Shown: piece by piece, positions 34,073-43,095 of the stretch
Layout of the letters: each line of letters opens with the position of its first letter
Position numbering within the stretch: the first letter of the stretch is position 1
Assembly: GCA_051201605.1 (NCBI GenBank)
Contig: CP179201.1
Coordinates: 2,914,001-2,978,000 of the forward strand
Direction of reading: 5' to 3'
DNA from: CABZJG01 sp902512685
GTDB lineage: Bacteria > Pseudomonadota > Alphaproteobacteria > Rhodobacterales > Rhodobacteraceae
Length of the DNA: 64,000 bases
Translations under genes and position numbers: made by a program
The notes under the pieces: model-generated
What the model was told of the DNA's origin: nothing
Databases searched by the model: none
The model's input: only the letters and a program-made list of their open reading frames with translations

Positions 34073-35080
34073 TTAGTTATTGATAATGTTTAACCAGTAG
34101 GCCTGAACCTCTTTAGCTTCATCGCCCATGCCACGTCCATCCATGTTCGCAACCCAATCACCCAAAAGGTCAGGCGCTGCAGCTTTCCATTTAGCTAATT
34201 CAGTCGCTGGAAACTCTAGGATCTGACCACCTGCTTTGATGATCGCTTCGCCGGCAGCTTCTTCCGCTTTCTCGATGTTATCCATGTAGTTTTTGCCCGC
34301 TATCGCAGCTTCCTCTAGCATAATCGCCTGGTCTCCGGTTGAAATACTATTCCAAACTTCTTCGTTAATGACAACTAAGTGGCCTGAAATAGACATGACT
34401 GGACCACAGCTAACGGGACCCGGCTCATACAAACGATTAGAGAGAATGTTGCCACGGTTAAGGAAAGAATAATCTAGTGAGCCACGTTGCAGAGCCTCAT
34501 AGACGTCTCCTACACCAACCGACACGGGAACTGCGCCAACAGCTTCATGGGCTTTTGGAATATCTGCGCCGAAAGAGCGGATTTTCTTGCCTGATAGACC
34601 TTCAACTGTGAGGCAAGAGTCATCCTTGCCCGTCATGTAGTAGGCACCAAGCGGTTGGTGGAACAAAAATTTAAGGCCAAATTTGGACAATTCGTCACGA
34701 AAATATGGAATATCCTTAAAAGCCGCAGCAGAAATATCCATAGCCTGCCGTGGCGAGTCAAACACGAACGGGATTTGATAGGCTCGCCAGAACAATAACT
34801 GATCTGTGTAATAGCCGGGCACAACGGAAGCCATGTCAATAGCTCCTCGTCCTGCAAGGGTCATTACTTCGCCTCCACCACCAAGACCGCCGGCAAAAGT
34901 GATTTCAATGTTAACTCGGCCTTTTGTGCGTTCTGTTACCGACGATGCAAAGTCTTTTTCTGGTTGAACGAAGGGTGAATCACCCAGATAGTGACCCCAA
35001 CGAAGTGTCACGTTGTCTGCGCTCGCAGCGCCAGCTGCGAAAACCGCTGCTAAGACGATGCTGGAAATACGATTGAACAT
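34073..35080 (-). CDS. TRAP transporter substrate-binding protein (DctP type)
   Basis: This 335-residue protein has a Sec signal (MFNRISSIVLAAVFAAGAAS, cleavage near ASA-DN) and DctP family features: LRWGHYLGDSPFVQPEKDFA, GRVNIEITFAGGLGGGGEV, and LSGKKIRSFGADIPKAHEA with the conserved arginine that usually binds the substrate carboxylate. It delivers substrate to the DctQM permease. The next upstream genes form a complete hydantoin-degrading set, so a hydantoin, carbamoyl amino acid or related anion is a plausible ligand, as inference. Confidence 0.92.
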   Translation of the reverse strand: MFNRISSIVLAAVFAAGAASADNVTLRWGHYLGDSPFVQPEKDFASSVTERTKGRVNIEITFAGGLGGGGEVMTLAGRGAIDMASVVPGYYTDQLLFWRAYQIPFVFDSPRQAMDISAAAFKDIPYFRDELSKFGLKFLFHQPLGAYYMTGKDDSCLTVEGLSGKKIRSFGADIPKAHEAVGAVPVSVGVGDVYEALQRGSLDYSFLNRGNILSNRLYEPGPVSCGPVMSISGHLVVINEEVWNSISTGDQAIMLEEAAIAGKNYMDNIEKAEEAAGEAIIKAGGQILEFPATELAKWKAAAPDLLGDWVANMDGRGMGDEAKEVQAYWLNIINN

Positions 35081-35979
35081 TTACATCTCCTAAATGAATT
35101 GCCGCCCATCCGAGCGATTGGTTTATTCTTTCCAAGTACCCCTTTGAGGCAGTGGAATGTGTTTTATGAAGCTCGCTTTTTCGCGAGTGTTATTTATTGG
35201 AACCCTTCCACGACCACGGTGTACAATAGCAGTGTCTCCATAAAACCGTTTCTGCGAACTGCAGATAGGTTATGGTAGAGCTTGGTGGACGGTTGTCAAC
35301 GGCAGCATCTTTTAAATGGTCGAAATTCTCGCATTTCGCATACAAAAATCCATAAGCTGCTGCCAAAATCGACTAATTTTGTGAACACATAAAGCCATAT
35401 TTTAGGCAATTCTGTATTAAATCTAGTTTAAAAGGGCTTAAAAACATAACCCTCTGTAACATAACACAAAAAAATGCATGCAAACATAATTTTCATCATG
35501 TTTTTTTGTCGACATAGTTTGAGTCAGTTGCATCAGCGCATGCGCGTCAAATTTGTGCCGTTTTCGGCGTTTTTCATGTGGCCCCGTTCTGGGCCGAAAA
35601 TTGCGGAGCGCCGCTGTCTACGTGCCGCAGTGGTCAGTAAGAGAGTGGAGATTAGATCGCGAGTGAAAAGTAAGTCTACCTATTTAAAATTTTCCATCAA
35701 TTAATTAGAATATTGCTTAATGAAATGATGCCCAAACGTAATGCACTATTTTAAAGATAAGCCATAGGATTGCGTTCCTCTCATTTTGCTATCAGAAGAA
35801 AAGGCAGTTTATTATTGTTGCTGCTAACGGATTGGTTGTTGCTGATACCGATGCGCGTGCTGTTGGGTAGCTAGAGGCTATTAGACTCGCGCCATAAAAG
35901 ATTTAACTGCCCGCAATAAACGCCAAATCTTTGTTAATAATCAAAATTATGACGCATTAAGCGTACATTAATTAATTGG
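35081..35979. other. 900-bp AT-rich intergenic region
   Basis: No gene is supported. The part next to the dctP-like gene should hold its promoter; CTCGC-TTTTTC-GCGAG near 35165-35185 is a small hairpin. A plus-strand frame of 76 codons at 35474-35704 has an unlikely, basic and cysteine-poor composition and no recognisable family. The stretch near 35800-35900 has a repetitive TTGTTGCTGCTAA character. It may be decayed DNA between two transport/catabolic blocks. Confidence 0.4.
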
Positions 35980-36630
35980 TTAAGCCAGTACAGCTCCAAG
36001 CGCCATTGCAACAGCGGATTGAGTGGGGTCCACCACTGGACAGTCCAATATCGTCTCCAAGCGTGATCGATAAACTGAAAGCCCTGCACAGCCCAAAACG
36101 ATCACATCTGCACTATCTTGCTGTACTAAGGTATTTGAAACTGCCTCAAGTCTTTCAAATGTATCTTTGCCAGAAGCAGTTTGTGCTACGGACATGTTCA
36201 ATGGCCGTTCGGCTACCATACGGTCAAGTACACCGATGCGGCGCAGGTATTTGCGATGACGCAAGATTGAACCTTCGGATATGGCAACCACCCCGATCCG
36301 ATCACCACGCGCCATAGCAGTCAAAAAGCCACTCTCTTGCATGCCGAAAACGGGTATTTTAGTTGCCTCGCGCGCCGCATCAATTCCAGGATCAGAATAG
36401 CAAGCTATGATGACAGCAGACGCATCGGTGCGGGCCCGAATCAAATTTATCAAAGGTGCCACCGCCGCATCGCTATCAGCCTGACTTTCGATTCCATAAG
36501 GTCCCTCCGATACAGTTAAGCATTCGATAGGGGGGAACCCATTAATCCGAAAAGACATCATTGCGGCATCAAGACCTTGAGTCACAGCTGGATTTGAATT
36601 AGGATTGATGACAAGGATTGGACCGTTCAT
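35980..36630 (-). CDS. hyuE: Hydantoin racemase (Asp/Glu racemase superfamily)
   Basis: This 216-residue protein has the family start VINPNSNPAVT and both catalytic cysteines in their expected places: Cys77 in IIACYSDPG and Cys181 in VLGCAGLS. Hydantoin racemases interconvert D- and L-5-substituted hydantoins so that a D-specific hydantoinase can use both. The stop side is single; the start overlaps the hydantoinase stop by four bases (36627-36630). With the next two genes it completes a racemase-hydantoinase-carbamoylase set. Confidence 0.87.
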   Translation of the reverse strand: MNGPILVINPNSNPAVTQGLDAAMMSFRINGFPPIECLTVSEGPYGIESQADSDAAVAPLINLIRARTDASAVIIACYSDPGIDAAREATKIPVFGMQESGFLTAMARGDRIGVVAISEGSILRHRKYLRRIGVLDRMVAERPLNMSVAQTASGKDTFERLEAVSNTLVQQDSADVIVLGCAGLSVYRSRLETILDCPVVDPTQSAVAMALGAVLA

Positions 36631-38075
36631 CCTAAATTTGCTCCAAAATTCTGATCTGGTTCTAGCTCTGGGACGGTCTGTCCCGGACGTCCAGTCAAAT
36701 CAGTTTGTGACCTTTTAATAAATTGGCCCGCCCCAGGTTTTGCGATCAATTTTCCTTTTTCGACGATGCGTTGGCCTCGACCTAAAACGGTAACTGGCCA
36801 GCCGGTAACTTCAATTCCTGCAAACGGATTGTAGTCCATAGCATCGTGCATTTCTCCAGCAACGCGTTTCTCGTCAGGATCCCAAATTGCGATATCTGCA
36901 TCAGCACCAATAGAAAGGGTCCCTTTACGTGGCAACATTCCGTAGATGCGAGCCGCATTAGTTGATGAAAGTGCGACAAATTTGTTTAAACTAATCCGGC
37001 CTTTATTCACACCTTCTGAGAAAAGGAGAGGTAAGCGCATTTCAATGCCTGGCATGCCATTGGCAATTTGGCGGAAATTGACATCGTATCCAGCATTAAA
37101 TTTACCCGTATTATCGTAACGATAAGGCGCATGATCAGAGGAGACTAAAGATAATGACCCTGCCTGCACATGTTGCCAAAGTATTTTCTGCGTAGGTGCG
37201 TCTCGCAAGGGCGGTGAGCAAATGAACTTTGAACCCTCCATGCCCGGTTTGTCTAATTCATCGCGGGTCAGAAATAAATATTGGGGGCAGGTTTCAGCCC
37301 AGACCTGCCCACCCCTTAAGCGGGCATTGGCAACTAGCTCGGCTCCGCCCAAAGTTGAAACATGCACGATAAAAAGTGGCGCTTGCGCCAAACGGGCTAA
37401 TGAAATGGCTCGATTTATAGCCTCGGTTTCTGCCAAACCTGGACGCGCCGGAGCATGATAGCGTGGGGCAACATTTCCACCCTCAACCAACCGGCGCCCC
37501 ATCCAATCCAGCATGTCGTGATTTTCCGCATGTACCATAGTCAAAGCGCCGTGGCGCCCTGCGACCGATAATATATCAAGGAACTGACCGTCTGACACCC
37601 GCGTTGCATAGGTCATAAATACCTTGAACGATGTAATACCTTTGGCAAAAATAACTGGTAATTCAGCCAATACATCCGGTGTCGGATCCGTCAATATTAA
37701 GTGATAAGACCAATCAAGCACTGATTTTGGTGCTGCGCGTTGATCATAAGTCTGCACGGTCTCAGCCAAACTTTGACCGACTTTTTGGGCAGCAAATGGC
37801 ACAAAGGAAGAGTTTCCACCAAATGCGGCAGATATAGACCCTGTCTCATAATCGTCTGATGTCATAACGCCCATACCACTTTCCTGCGCTATATGACAAT
37901 GCGCCTCAATTCCACCGGGCATTACTATTTGGTTGTTTGCGTCGATCACTTCTGTAGCATCAGTTATCGCTTCAGAAATTGTTGCAATACGTCCGTTGCG
38001 GATGCCGATATCAGCCTTAAACGTCTCGGTTGCGGTAGCAAGAGTACCGCCTCGAATAGCCAGATCATGCGCCAT
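36627..38075 (-). CDS. hyuA: D-hydantoinase / dihydropyrimidinase
   Basis: This 482-residue cyclic amidohydrolase has a full metal centre: EAHCHI (two histidines), the carboxylated lysine in ITSFKVFMTY, the histidines in MVHAEN and FIVHVSTLG, and the aspartate in LVSSDHAPY. It opens the hydantoin or dihydropyrimidine ring to an N-carbamoyl amino acid. It lies three bases after the carbamoylase gene and overlaps the racemase gene, so the three are one operon. It is unrelated to the ATP-dependent HyuA at 23627 despite the shared symbol. Confidence 0.92.
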   Translation of the reverse strand: MAHDLAIRGGTLATATETFKADIGIRNGRIATISEAITDATEVIDANNQIVMPGGIEAHCHIAQESGMGVMTSDDYETGSISAAFGGNSSFVPFAAQKVGQSLAETVQTYDQRAAPKSVLDWSYHLILTDPTPDVLAELPVIFAKGITSFKVFMTYATRVSDGQFLDILSVAGRHGALTMVHAENHDMLDWMGRRLVEGGNVAPRYHAPARPGLAETEAINRAISLARLAQAPLFIVHVSTLGGAELVANARLRGGQVWAETCPQYLFLTRDELDKPGMEGSKFICSPPLRDAPTQKILWQHVQAGSLSLVSSDHAPYRYDNTGKFNAGYDVNFRQIANGMPGIEMRLPLLFSEGVNKGRISLNKFVALSSTNAARIYGMLPRKGTLSIGADADIAIWDPDEKRVAGEMHDAMDYNPFAGIEVTGWPVTVLGRGQRIVEKGKLIAKPGAGQFIKRSQTDLTGRPGQTVPELEPDQNFGANLG

Positions 38076-38078
38076 ACT

Positions 38079-39017
38079 TCAACCCTTTGTGCCATCTGGG
38101 TATATCACGCCAGTCTGACTTGTAATTCGACTATAATGCTTAATTTGGCGATGGCGTTTAAAATCAAAAATTGTTTTTTTGCCAAATTTTGTTTCGTCCA
38201 TATCACAAGAATGAACTAGTAATTCATCCCCATCAGTCGTAGCTTTTTCTACAATGGTCCCATCTGGAGCAACAATGATACTACCACCGAATAGTTGATG
38301 GCCATCTTCATCCCCCGCTTTAGCAACAGCCACCACCCAAGCTGAATTCTGATAGGCCCCCGCCTGGCAGCTGAGGTCGGAATGGAAGACCCGCGTCTCA
38401 GGCGTCTCTCTTGAATTTTGCGAATTTGTGGTTGGTGTATTGTAACCCAACATGATCAATTCAGCGCCTTGCAACCCAAGTTCGCGATACGCCTCAGGCC
38501 AGCGACGATCGTTACAGATCAGCATACCCATCCAAGCGTTCATATTACGAAACACGGGAAAACCAAGGTCTCCTGGTTGAAAATAACGCTTTTCTAGATG
38601 CTGAAAAGCGCGATCTGGATCAAATTCAGCATGGCCCGGTAGGTGAACCTTACGGTACTTTCCAATGATATTTAGGTCAGGATCCGTAAGTAGTTGAGTG
38701 TTGAAAGCTTGTCCTTCTGGGGTCTGTTCTGCATAACCAAAGGAGATCGCAACACCGGCTGTACGGGCGCGGTCGAACAACGGTTGAGTCGCAGCATTTG
38801 GCATTTTTGCTTCAAACCAAGTAGCAACTTCCCTCTCATCTTCCATATACCACCTAGGAAAAAAAGTCGTCAAACAGAGCTCTGGAAAAATAACAAGCAT
38901 GCAACCTGCAGCTATAGCCTCTTCCAAGAGTACGATCATCCTCGCCACCACTACTTCACGGCTATCATACCGCTGGATTGGGCCCATTTGCGCAGCTCCA
39001 ATAACTATCTCTCGCAT
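38079..39017 (-). CDS. N-carbamoyl-D-amino acid hydrolase
   Basis: This 312-residue nitrilase-fold enzyme has the triad at positions typical of D-carbamoylases: Glu46 in LVIFPELCL, Lys123 in YRKVHLPGH and Cys168 in MLICNDRRWPE. It hydrolyses N-carbamoyl-D-amino acids to D-amino acid, CO2 and ammonia. It is first in the operon with D-hydantoinase and racemase, which gives a full path from DL-hydantoin to D-amino acid. The start MREIVIGAAQMG is the normal family start. Confidence 0.93.
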   Translation of the reverse strand: MREIVIGAAQMGPIQRYDSREVVVARMIVLLEEAIAAGCMLVIFPELCLTTFFPRWYMEDEREVATWFEAKMPNAATQPLFDRARTAGVAISFGYAEQTPEGQAFNTQLLTDPDLNIIGKYRKVHLPGHAEFDPDRAFQHLEKRYFQPGDLGFPVFRNMNAWMGMLICNDRRWPEAYRELGLQGAELIMLGYNTPTTNSQNSRETPETRVFHSDLSCQAGAYQNSAWVVAVAKAGDEDGHQLFGGSIIVAPDGTIVEKATTDGDELLVHSCDMDETKFGKKTIFDFKRHRQIKHYSRITSQTGVIYPDGTKG

Positions 39018-39051
39018 ATATGTGTTCCTTTCTCCAATTTATCGGGCCGCT

Positions 39052-39200
39052 CGCAACATTTCGTTAAACACTTCGTCTAAACTTTTAGCCGATCCAAGAG
39101 CCATTATCTTATCCCATACGCGCAATGCGGCATCCTTATTCCACAAACGTTGAGTTAGAGACAAATATTTGTTTTTGACATCGACTTTTGACTAGGGGGT
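39052..39200 (-). other. Possible short gene fragment upstream of the carbamoylase
   Basis: A minus-strand frame between two stops encodes about 49 residues with a natural-looking helical composition (LSLTQRLWNKDAALRVWDKI, SLDEVFNEMLRAAR) and no start codon before its well-formed part. It was not recognised; it may be the 3' end of a lost gene of the hydantoin operon. The remainder of the 39018-39296 gap shows nothing else. Confidence 0.3.
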
Positions 39201-39296
39201 CTGCCCAGTCTCCTCTGTTTGTTTCAGTCGCCGCTTCTAACACTTCGCCAGATTTTGACAGTGTCCGTTGGTTTGTTTGATCTCAAAAAAACCGGT

Positions 39297-40061
39297 TTAG
39301 TGATCGAACTTCTCTGCTGTATCCAGCATCGCATGTAGCACATCAGATTTAGGTGCAGGAGATGCAGGATAGCCCACCCTGCTGTGTGACAGACCAACTG
39401 CTAGCATGGATTCCGCTAATGTGTAAGTCAACGGACCGGGGTTGATCACCGGCACTGGTAAGACTTCTGCCAGATAGCCATGCGCCTGATGCATCGTCGT
39501 TGACCCCAGCAGAATTACCTCAGCACCGTCTTCTTCGATACAAACTCGCGCCAGTGTTTCAAGGGCTGGAAAAACATCTTCTTCTTTACCCGCTAACAGG
39601 CTCTGGTTGTTAGGGGTCAAGTCCAAGCCGCGAATCGACGCGCAAGCGTGTTCGATACCCAAATCACTCAGCGTCTTGTCATAGATGTGTTTCCAATGCG
39701 GCCACAGCGCAACAATCGAGAACCGTTTACCCAGCATCATCGCCATCAACATCGATGTACGACCGGGCCCAATAACCGGAATGCCCAGCTCTGATCGCAG
39801 AGCTGCGACGCCACTGTCGCTCATCGTGTCAACACAGACCGCATCAAAACCCCGCTTTTCCGCCTTTAGCCCCGCCTCAAGGATACCAAAGTCCGCAATG
39901 GCCATGTCCGACGCGCTTACATAATTACGAGGCGCTACACGCACGGATTCAAACGTAAATGAGATATCTGGCCCAAGCGTAACAGCGTTGAGTTGTTCAC
40001 GACGCTGTTCGCGGTTTTTCTCAGTCATGGGAAAGGGGACTATCACAAGAACTTGCTTCAT
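39297..40061 (-). CDS. Asp/Glu/hydantoin racemase-like protein lacking both catalytic cysteines
   Basis: This 254-residue member of the Asp/Glu racemase superfamily starts at MKQVLVIVPFPM. The two half-site motifs are recognisable but altered: AVCVDTMSDSG has threonine (Thr79) where hydantoin racemases have cysteine (compare AVIIACYSDPG at 35980), and VILLGSTTMH has serine (Ser187) in place of the second cysteine (VIVLGCAGLS). Cofactor-independent racemisation by two cysteines is therefore not possible. It may be an isomerase, decarboxylase or binding protein of the fold. It is divergent from the MmgE/PrpD gene with 87 bp between starts. Confidence 0.78.
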   Translation of the reverse strand: MKQVLVIVPFPMTEKNREQRREQLNAVTLGPDISFTFESVRVAPRNYVSASDMAIADFGILEAGLKAEKRGFDAVCVDTMSDSGVAALRSELGIPVIGPGRTSMLMAMMLGKRFSIVALWPHWKHIYDKTLSDLGIEHACASIRGLDLTPNNQSLLAGKEEDVFPALETLARVCIEEDGAEVILLGSTTMHQAHGYLAEVLPVPVINPGPLTYTLAESMLAVGLSHSRVGYPASPAPKSDVLHAMLDTAEKFDH

Positions 40062-40148
40062 TTTATGGCTCCAGAAAGTCACGTCGTTCGGGTGGCTTAG
40101 ATTGAAATCTCGTACTATATTGAACTCAAAATCGAGGAGTTTACAAGC

Positions 40149-41483
40149 ATGAACCACTTATCCACGCTCGCTGAATTTGTAGCGACCGCTGCGCCTTCCA
40201 AAAACGTTATTGATAAGACTGCATTGATCCTTGCGGACAGCGTAGGAGCCATTGTTGGTGGTGCGGCAGAACCCGAAGTTGCGGCGCTGTCCGCACAGCA
40301 ACAGTCAGGGTCGCGCGGACCAGCCGCAATCATTGGGACAGGGGCGTTTGCGGCGGCGGGGACTGCGGCATTTGTGAACGGAACCGCAGGCACAACATTG
40401 GAAATGGATGAGGGCAACCAGTTCTGCAAAGGCCACCCTGCCATGCACGTCATCCCCGCAGCCCTTGCCGAAGCCGCGCACGGTAGCGCGTCAGGACGTG
40501 AACTCTTGAGTGCGATTGCCGTAGGATACGAGGCAGCGGCGCGGGTTGGCATTGCCACGGCGCTGCGACCGTCAATGCATCCGCATGGCACATGGGGCGC
40601 GATCGGTGCTGTTGCTGCCGTCTTGCGTCTACGCGGCGCATCGGGCGAAGAAATCCGCAACGGTATGAACATCGCAGCCAATCTAGGGCTAACAACGTCG
40701 CGACGCACAATGCTTGAGGGCGGTACAGTGCGCAATGTTTTTGCGGGTGTCAGCAACCAAATGGGTCTGCTGGCAGCAGATTTGGTCGCGTCAGGCTATT
40801 CGGGCGATACATATGGCGTGGGCCATGTTTTCGGTACGGTTGCATCAGACAGTTTTGATGCGGACAAGCTAGTAGACCAACTCGGGCAGCGTTGGGAAGT
40901 CATGCGCAATTATTTCAAAATGCATTCTTGCTGTCGTTACAATCATGCCGCTCTGGACGCACTCGAACAATTGCGTCGCGATACTCCGGGGCTAACGGCA
41001 GATGCCGTGGCCAAAGTCGACGTTGAAACCTATGGTCTCGCGGTAGAACTGGACGATCCTGCCCCACGCAATGTGCTGGCCGCCAAATTTTCGGTGCCCT
41101 TCGCGCTGGCGACCGCCTTGGTGCAGGGTTCAAGTGGCGTCAGTAGCTTCACCCAAGACAAAGTTGAGGATAGAGAGACACTTGACCTGGCTGCGCGTAT
41201 TGGCGTCACCGAAGATCCCTCGATGTCTGCGCAATTGCCTGATATGCGGCCCGCACGCGTCACCTTGCATATGTGCGACGGCACCATATTGCGAGCCGCG
41301 ACACGAACCAATCGTGGCGATTACGCCGATCCCTATAGCAGTCATGAAATCAGAGCCAAGTATCAATCATTGACGCGCCGCCGTTGGACGCAAAGTCAGG
41401 CTAACTCGACTTGGAGCGCAATTATGGACCTCAATAACGCATCGAATTTGAAGACATTATTCGAGACGCTCAAAGCAGCATAG
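40149..41483 (+). CDS. MmgE/PrpD family protein 1
   Basis: This 444-residue protein has MmgE/PrpD blocks: LADSVGAIVGGAAEPEVAAL, FVNGTAGTTLEMDEGN, SAIAVGYEAAARVGIATA, MHPHGTWGAIGAVAAV and MHSCCRYNHAALDALEQL. The family includes 2-methylcitrate dehydratase, aconitate isomerase and decarboxylases, and many members of unknown reaction. It is convergent with the lyase gene downstream (41496). Together they recall the dehydratase-lyase pair used for branched C5-C7 acids such as methylcitrate or dimethylmalate. The substrate is unknown; two further paralogues lie at 47687 and 50427. Confidence 0.9.
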   Translation: MNHLSTLAEFVATAAPSKNVIDKTALILADSVGAIVGGAAEPEVAALSAQQQSGSRGPAAIIGTGAFAAAGTAAFVNGTAGTTLEMDEGNQFCKGHPAMHVIPAALAEAAHGSASGRELLSAIAVGYEAAARVGIATALRPSMHPHGTWGAIGAVAAVLRLRGASGEEIRNGMNIAANLGLTTSRRTMLEGGTVRNVFAGVSNQMGLLAADLVASGYSGDTYGVGHVFGTVASDSFDADKLVDQLGQRWEVMRNYFKMHSCCRYNHAALDALEQLRRDTPGLTADAVAKVDVETYGLAVELDDPAPRNVLAAKFSVPFALATALVQGSSGVSSFTQDKVEDRETLDLAARIGVTEDPSMSAQLPDMRPARVTLHMCDGTILRAATRTNRGDYADPYSSHEIRAKYQSLTRRRWTQSQANSTWSAIMDLNNASNLKTLFETLKAA

Positions 41484-41495
41484 AACAGGTCATAA

Positions 41496-42392
41496 TCACT
41501 TTACTGAATAGCGCGCATCGGCAGCATCATATTCGTCTTTCGAAACCAGCCGTTGACGTTCTTCAAAGTCGGCCAATTTGTCGGTGATACGGCCAACATC
41601 CCCGTCGTCCTGAAGCACCTTCAGCACATCGCTCATCGCCCGCATTGCAGCCTGAAGGGGCGTGTTCGCATAGAGGACCAGAGAAAAGCCCATTTCATGC
41701 AAACTGGCTTTAGTGGTCAACGGGGTTTTGCCCCCGACAACCATGTTGGCCACTTGTGGCACTGACAATCTTGAGGCGATAGTCCTGAGTTCTTCTTCTG
41801 ATTGGGGTGCTTCGACAAAGGTCATATCTGCGCCGGCTTTAATAAAGGCCTCGGCCCGTTCCATCGCGCTCTCGAACCCTTCAATTGCGCGCGCATCTGT
41901 GCGCGCAATAACCAAGGTGTTAGGGTCTTCGCGGGCATCGACGACCGCTTCAATTTTGCTCACGGCCTCGTCAAGCGGGATGACAGCCTTGCCCGCGAAG
42001 TGGCCACATTTCTTTGGAAAAACCTGATCTTCGATTTGAACGGCAAAGGCACCGGCGCGTTCAATGACGCGCATCGTGCGCTGTGCGTTTAAGGCATTGC
42101 CAAAGCCAGTGTCGATATCAACGATCAACGGCTTGTCGGTGATTTCCGAAATCGCAGACACTGTTGAGGCCAACTCGGTGAGGGTCACCAGCCCCAGATC
42201 AGGAACCCCAAGCAGCGTATTCGCGAGCCCAGCACCCGTGATATAAATCACATCAAAACCCGCATCCTCAATGATCCGCGCCGTCAGCGCATTCCCAGCA
42301 CCCGGCACGATCACTGCATTGCGCTGTTTGCACATCTGACGAAACGCTTTGCGTCGCTCTGCCAAACTCTGCAGCTGTTTCACCTTTGCCAT
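41496..42392 (-). CDS. Isocitrate lyase/PEP mutase family lyase 1
   Basis: This 298-residue TIM barrel has the superfamily motifs IVDIDTGFGN, the QIEDQVFPKKCGHF loop with the catalytic cysteine in KKCGH, VIARTDARAIEGFESA and TFVEAPQS. KKCGH is the form seen in methylisocitrate and 2,3-dimethylmalate lyases and oxaloacetate decarboxylases. It probably cleaves a branched hydroxy-dicarboxylate to pyruvate or glyoxylate plus an acid. It lies 11 bp from the GntR gene upstream on the same strand; a paralogue with KRCGH is at 61626. Confidence 0.88.
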   Translation of the reverse strand: MAKVKQLQSLAERRKAFRQMCKQRNAVIVPGAGNALTARIIEDAGFDVIYITGAGLANTLLGVPDLGLVTLTELASTVSAISEITDKPLIVDIDTGFGNALNAQRTMRVIERAGAFAVQIEDQVFPKKCGHFAGKAVIPLDEAVSKIEAVVDAREDPNTLVIARTDARAIEGFESAMERAEAFIKAGADMTFVEAPQSEEELRTIASRLSVPQVANMVVGGKTPLTTKASLHEMGFSLVLYANTPLQAAMRAMSDVLKVLQDDGDVGRITDKLADFEERQRLVSKDEYDAADARYSVK

Positions 42393-42403
42393 GGATTACA
42401 TCC

Positions 42404-43090
42404 TCATTGATTTTTTGTTGTCTCAACCGCAAGCGATTGTTCAAAAGCTGTTCGACTGTTCCGAATGTGCGAGCGCATTGCGTCTTCTGCGCGATCCCCA
42501 TCACGCTGTTTAAGCGCCTTGACGATTGCGCGGTGCTCCTGAAGGGCGGCGGCTGGTCGACCGGTGCGCATCGATGCCTGATGGCGGTAGAGCCGCAAAA
42601 GGGAATAGAGTTCGATATCCAACAGGCCGATCAAACGCGGGTTGCCACATTCGCGCAAAATGACTTGATGAAAATCAGCATCGTCACCCCCTTGAAAGTA
42701 TCCCCCGCCCGACTGGACTTCTTCGCTTTTAGCATGACCGACCAGCATGTTTTCAAGTTGGCCGAGCTGCGCTGTACTTAAACGTGCTGCAGCCATTCGG
42801 CATGCCATCCCCTCTAGGCTTTCACGGATCACGAGCAGGTCGATCAAATCTGAATTTGACAGCGAAACAACCCGACCACCAAGGTTGTATTTGCGTTCAA
42901 CCAGACGGCGACCTTCAAGCTGGCCAATCGCTTCGCGCAGCGGTCCACGGCTGATGCCAAAGCGACTCGCCAGACCATTTTCACTGAGGCGTTCGCCGGG
43001 TTTGATTTCACCCTGCATGATCGCATTTTCCAGTCTTTCAAAAGCCAAGGTGGATAGGCTTGGGGCGACAAGGCGATCAGACTCGTCCAT
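42404..43090 (-). CDS. GntR-family regulator with FCD domain 2
   Basis: This 228-residue protein has a winged helix (SENGLASRFGISRGPLREAIGQL) and an FCD domain (LVIRESLEGMACRMAAARL, then the conserved histidines of ADFHQVIL and MRSHIRNS). The start at 43090 (MDESDRLVAP) is chosen because it falls five bases after the upstream deacetylase stop; a start at 43135 would overlap it by 40 bp. It sits in an operon with the two deacetylase-fold genes and the lyase. It is the only regulator in the right-hand cluster and the best candidate to bind the ACTGTnnACAGTTGAC sites at 52507 and 57598. Confidence 0.88.
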   Translation of the reverse strand: MDESDRLVAPSLSTLAFERLENAIMQGEIKPGERLSENGLASRFGISRGPLREAIGQLEGRRLVERKYNLGGRVVSLSNSDLIDLLVIRESLEGMACRMAAARLSTAQLGQLENMLVGHAKSEEVQSGGGYFQGGDDADFHQVILRECGNPRLIGLLDIELYSLLRLYRHQASMRTGRPAAALQEHRAIVKALKQRDGDRAEDAMRSHIRNSRTAFEQSLAVETTKNQ

Positions 43091-43095
43091 ATCGG

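Noticed and set aside
35474..35704. 76-residue plus-strand frame in the TRAP upstream region
   Set aside because: Composition is unnatural, no family features, and it has no neighbours on that strand; treated as chance.
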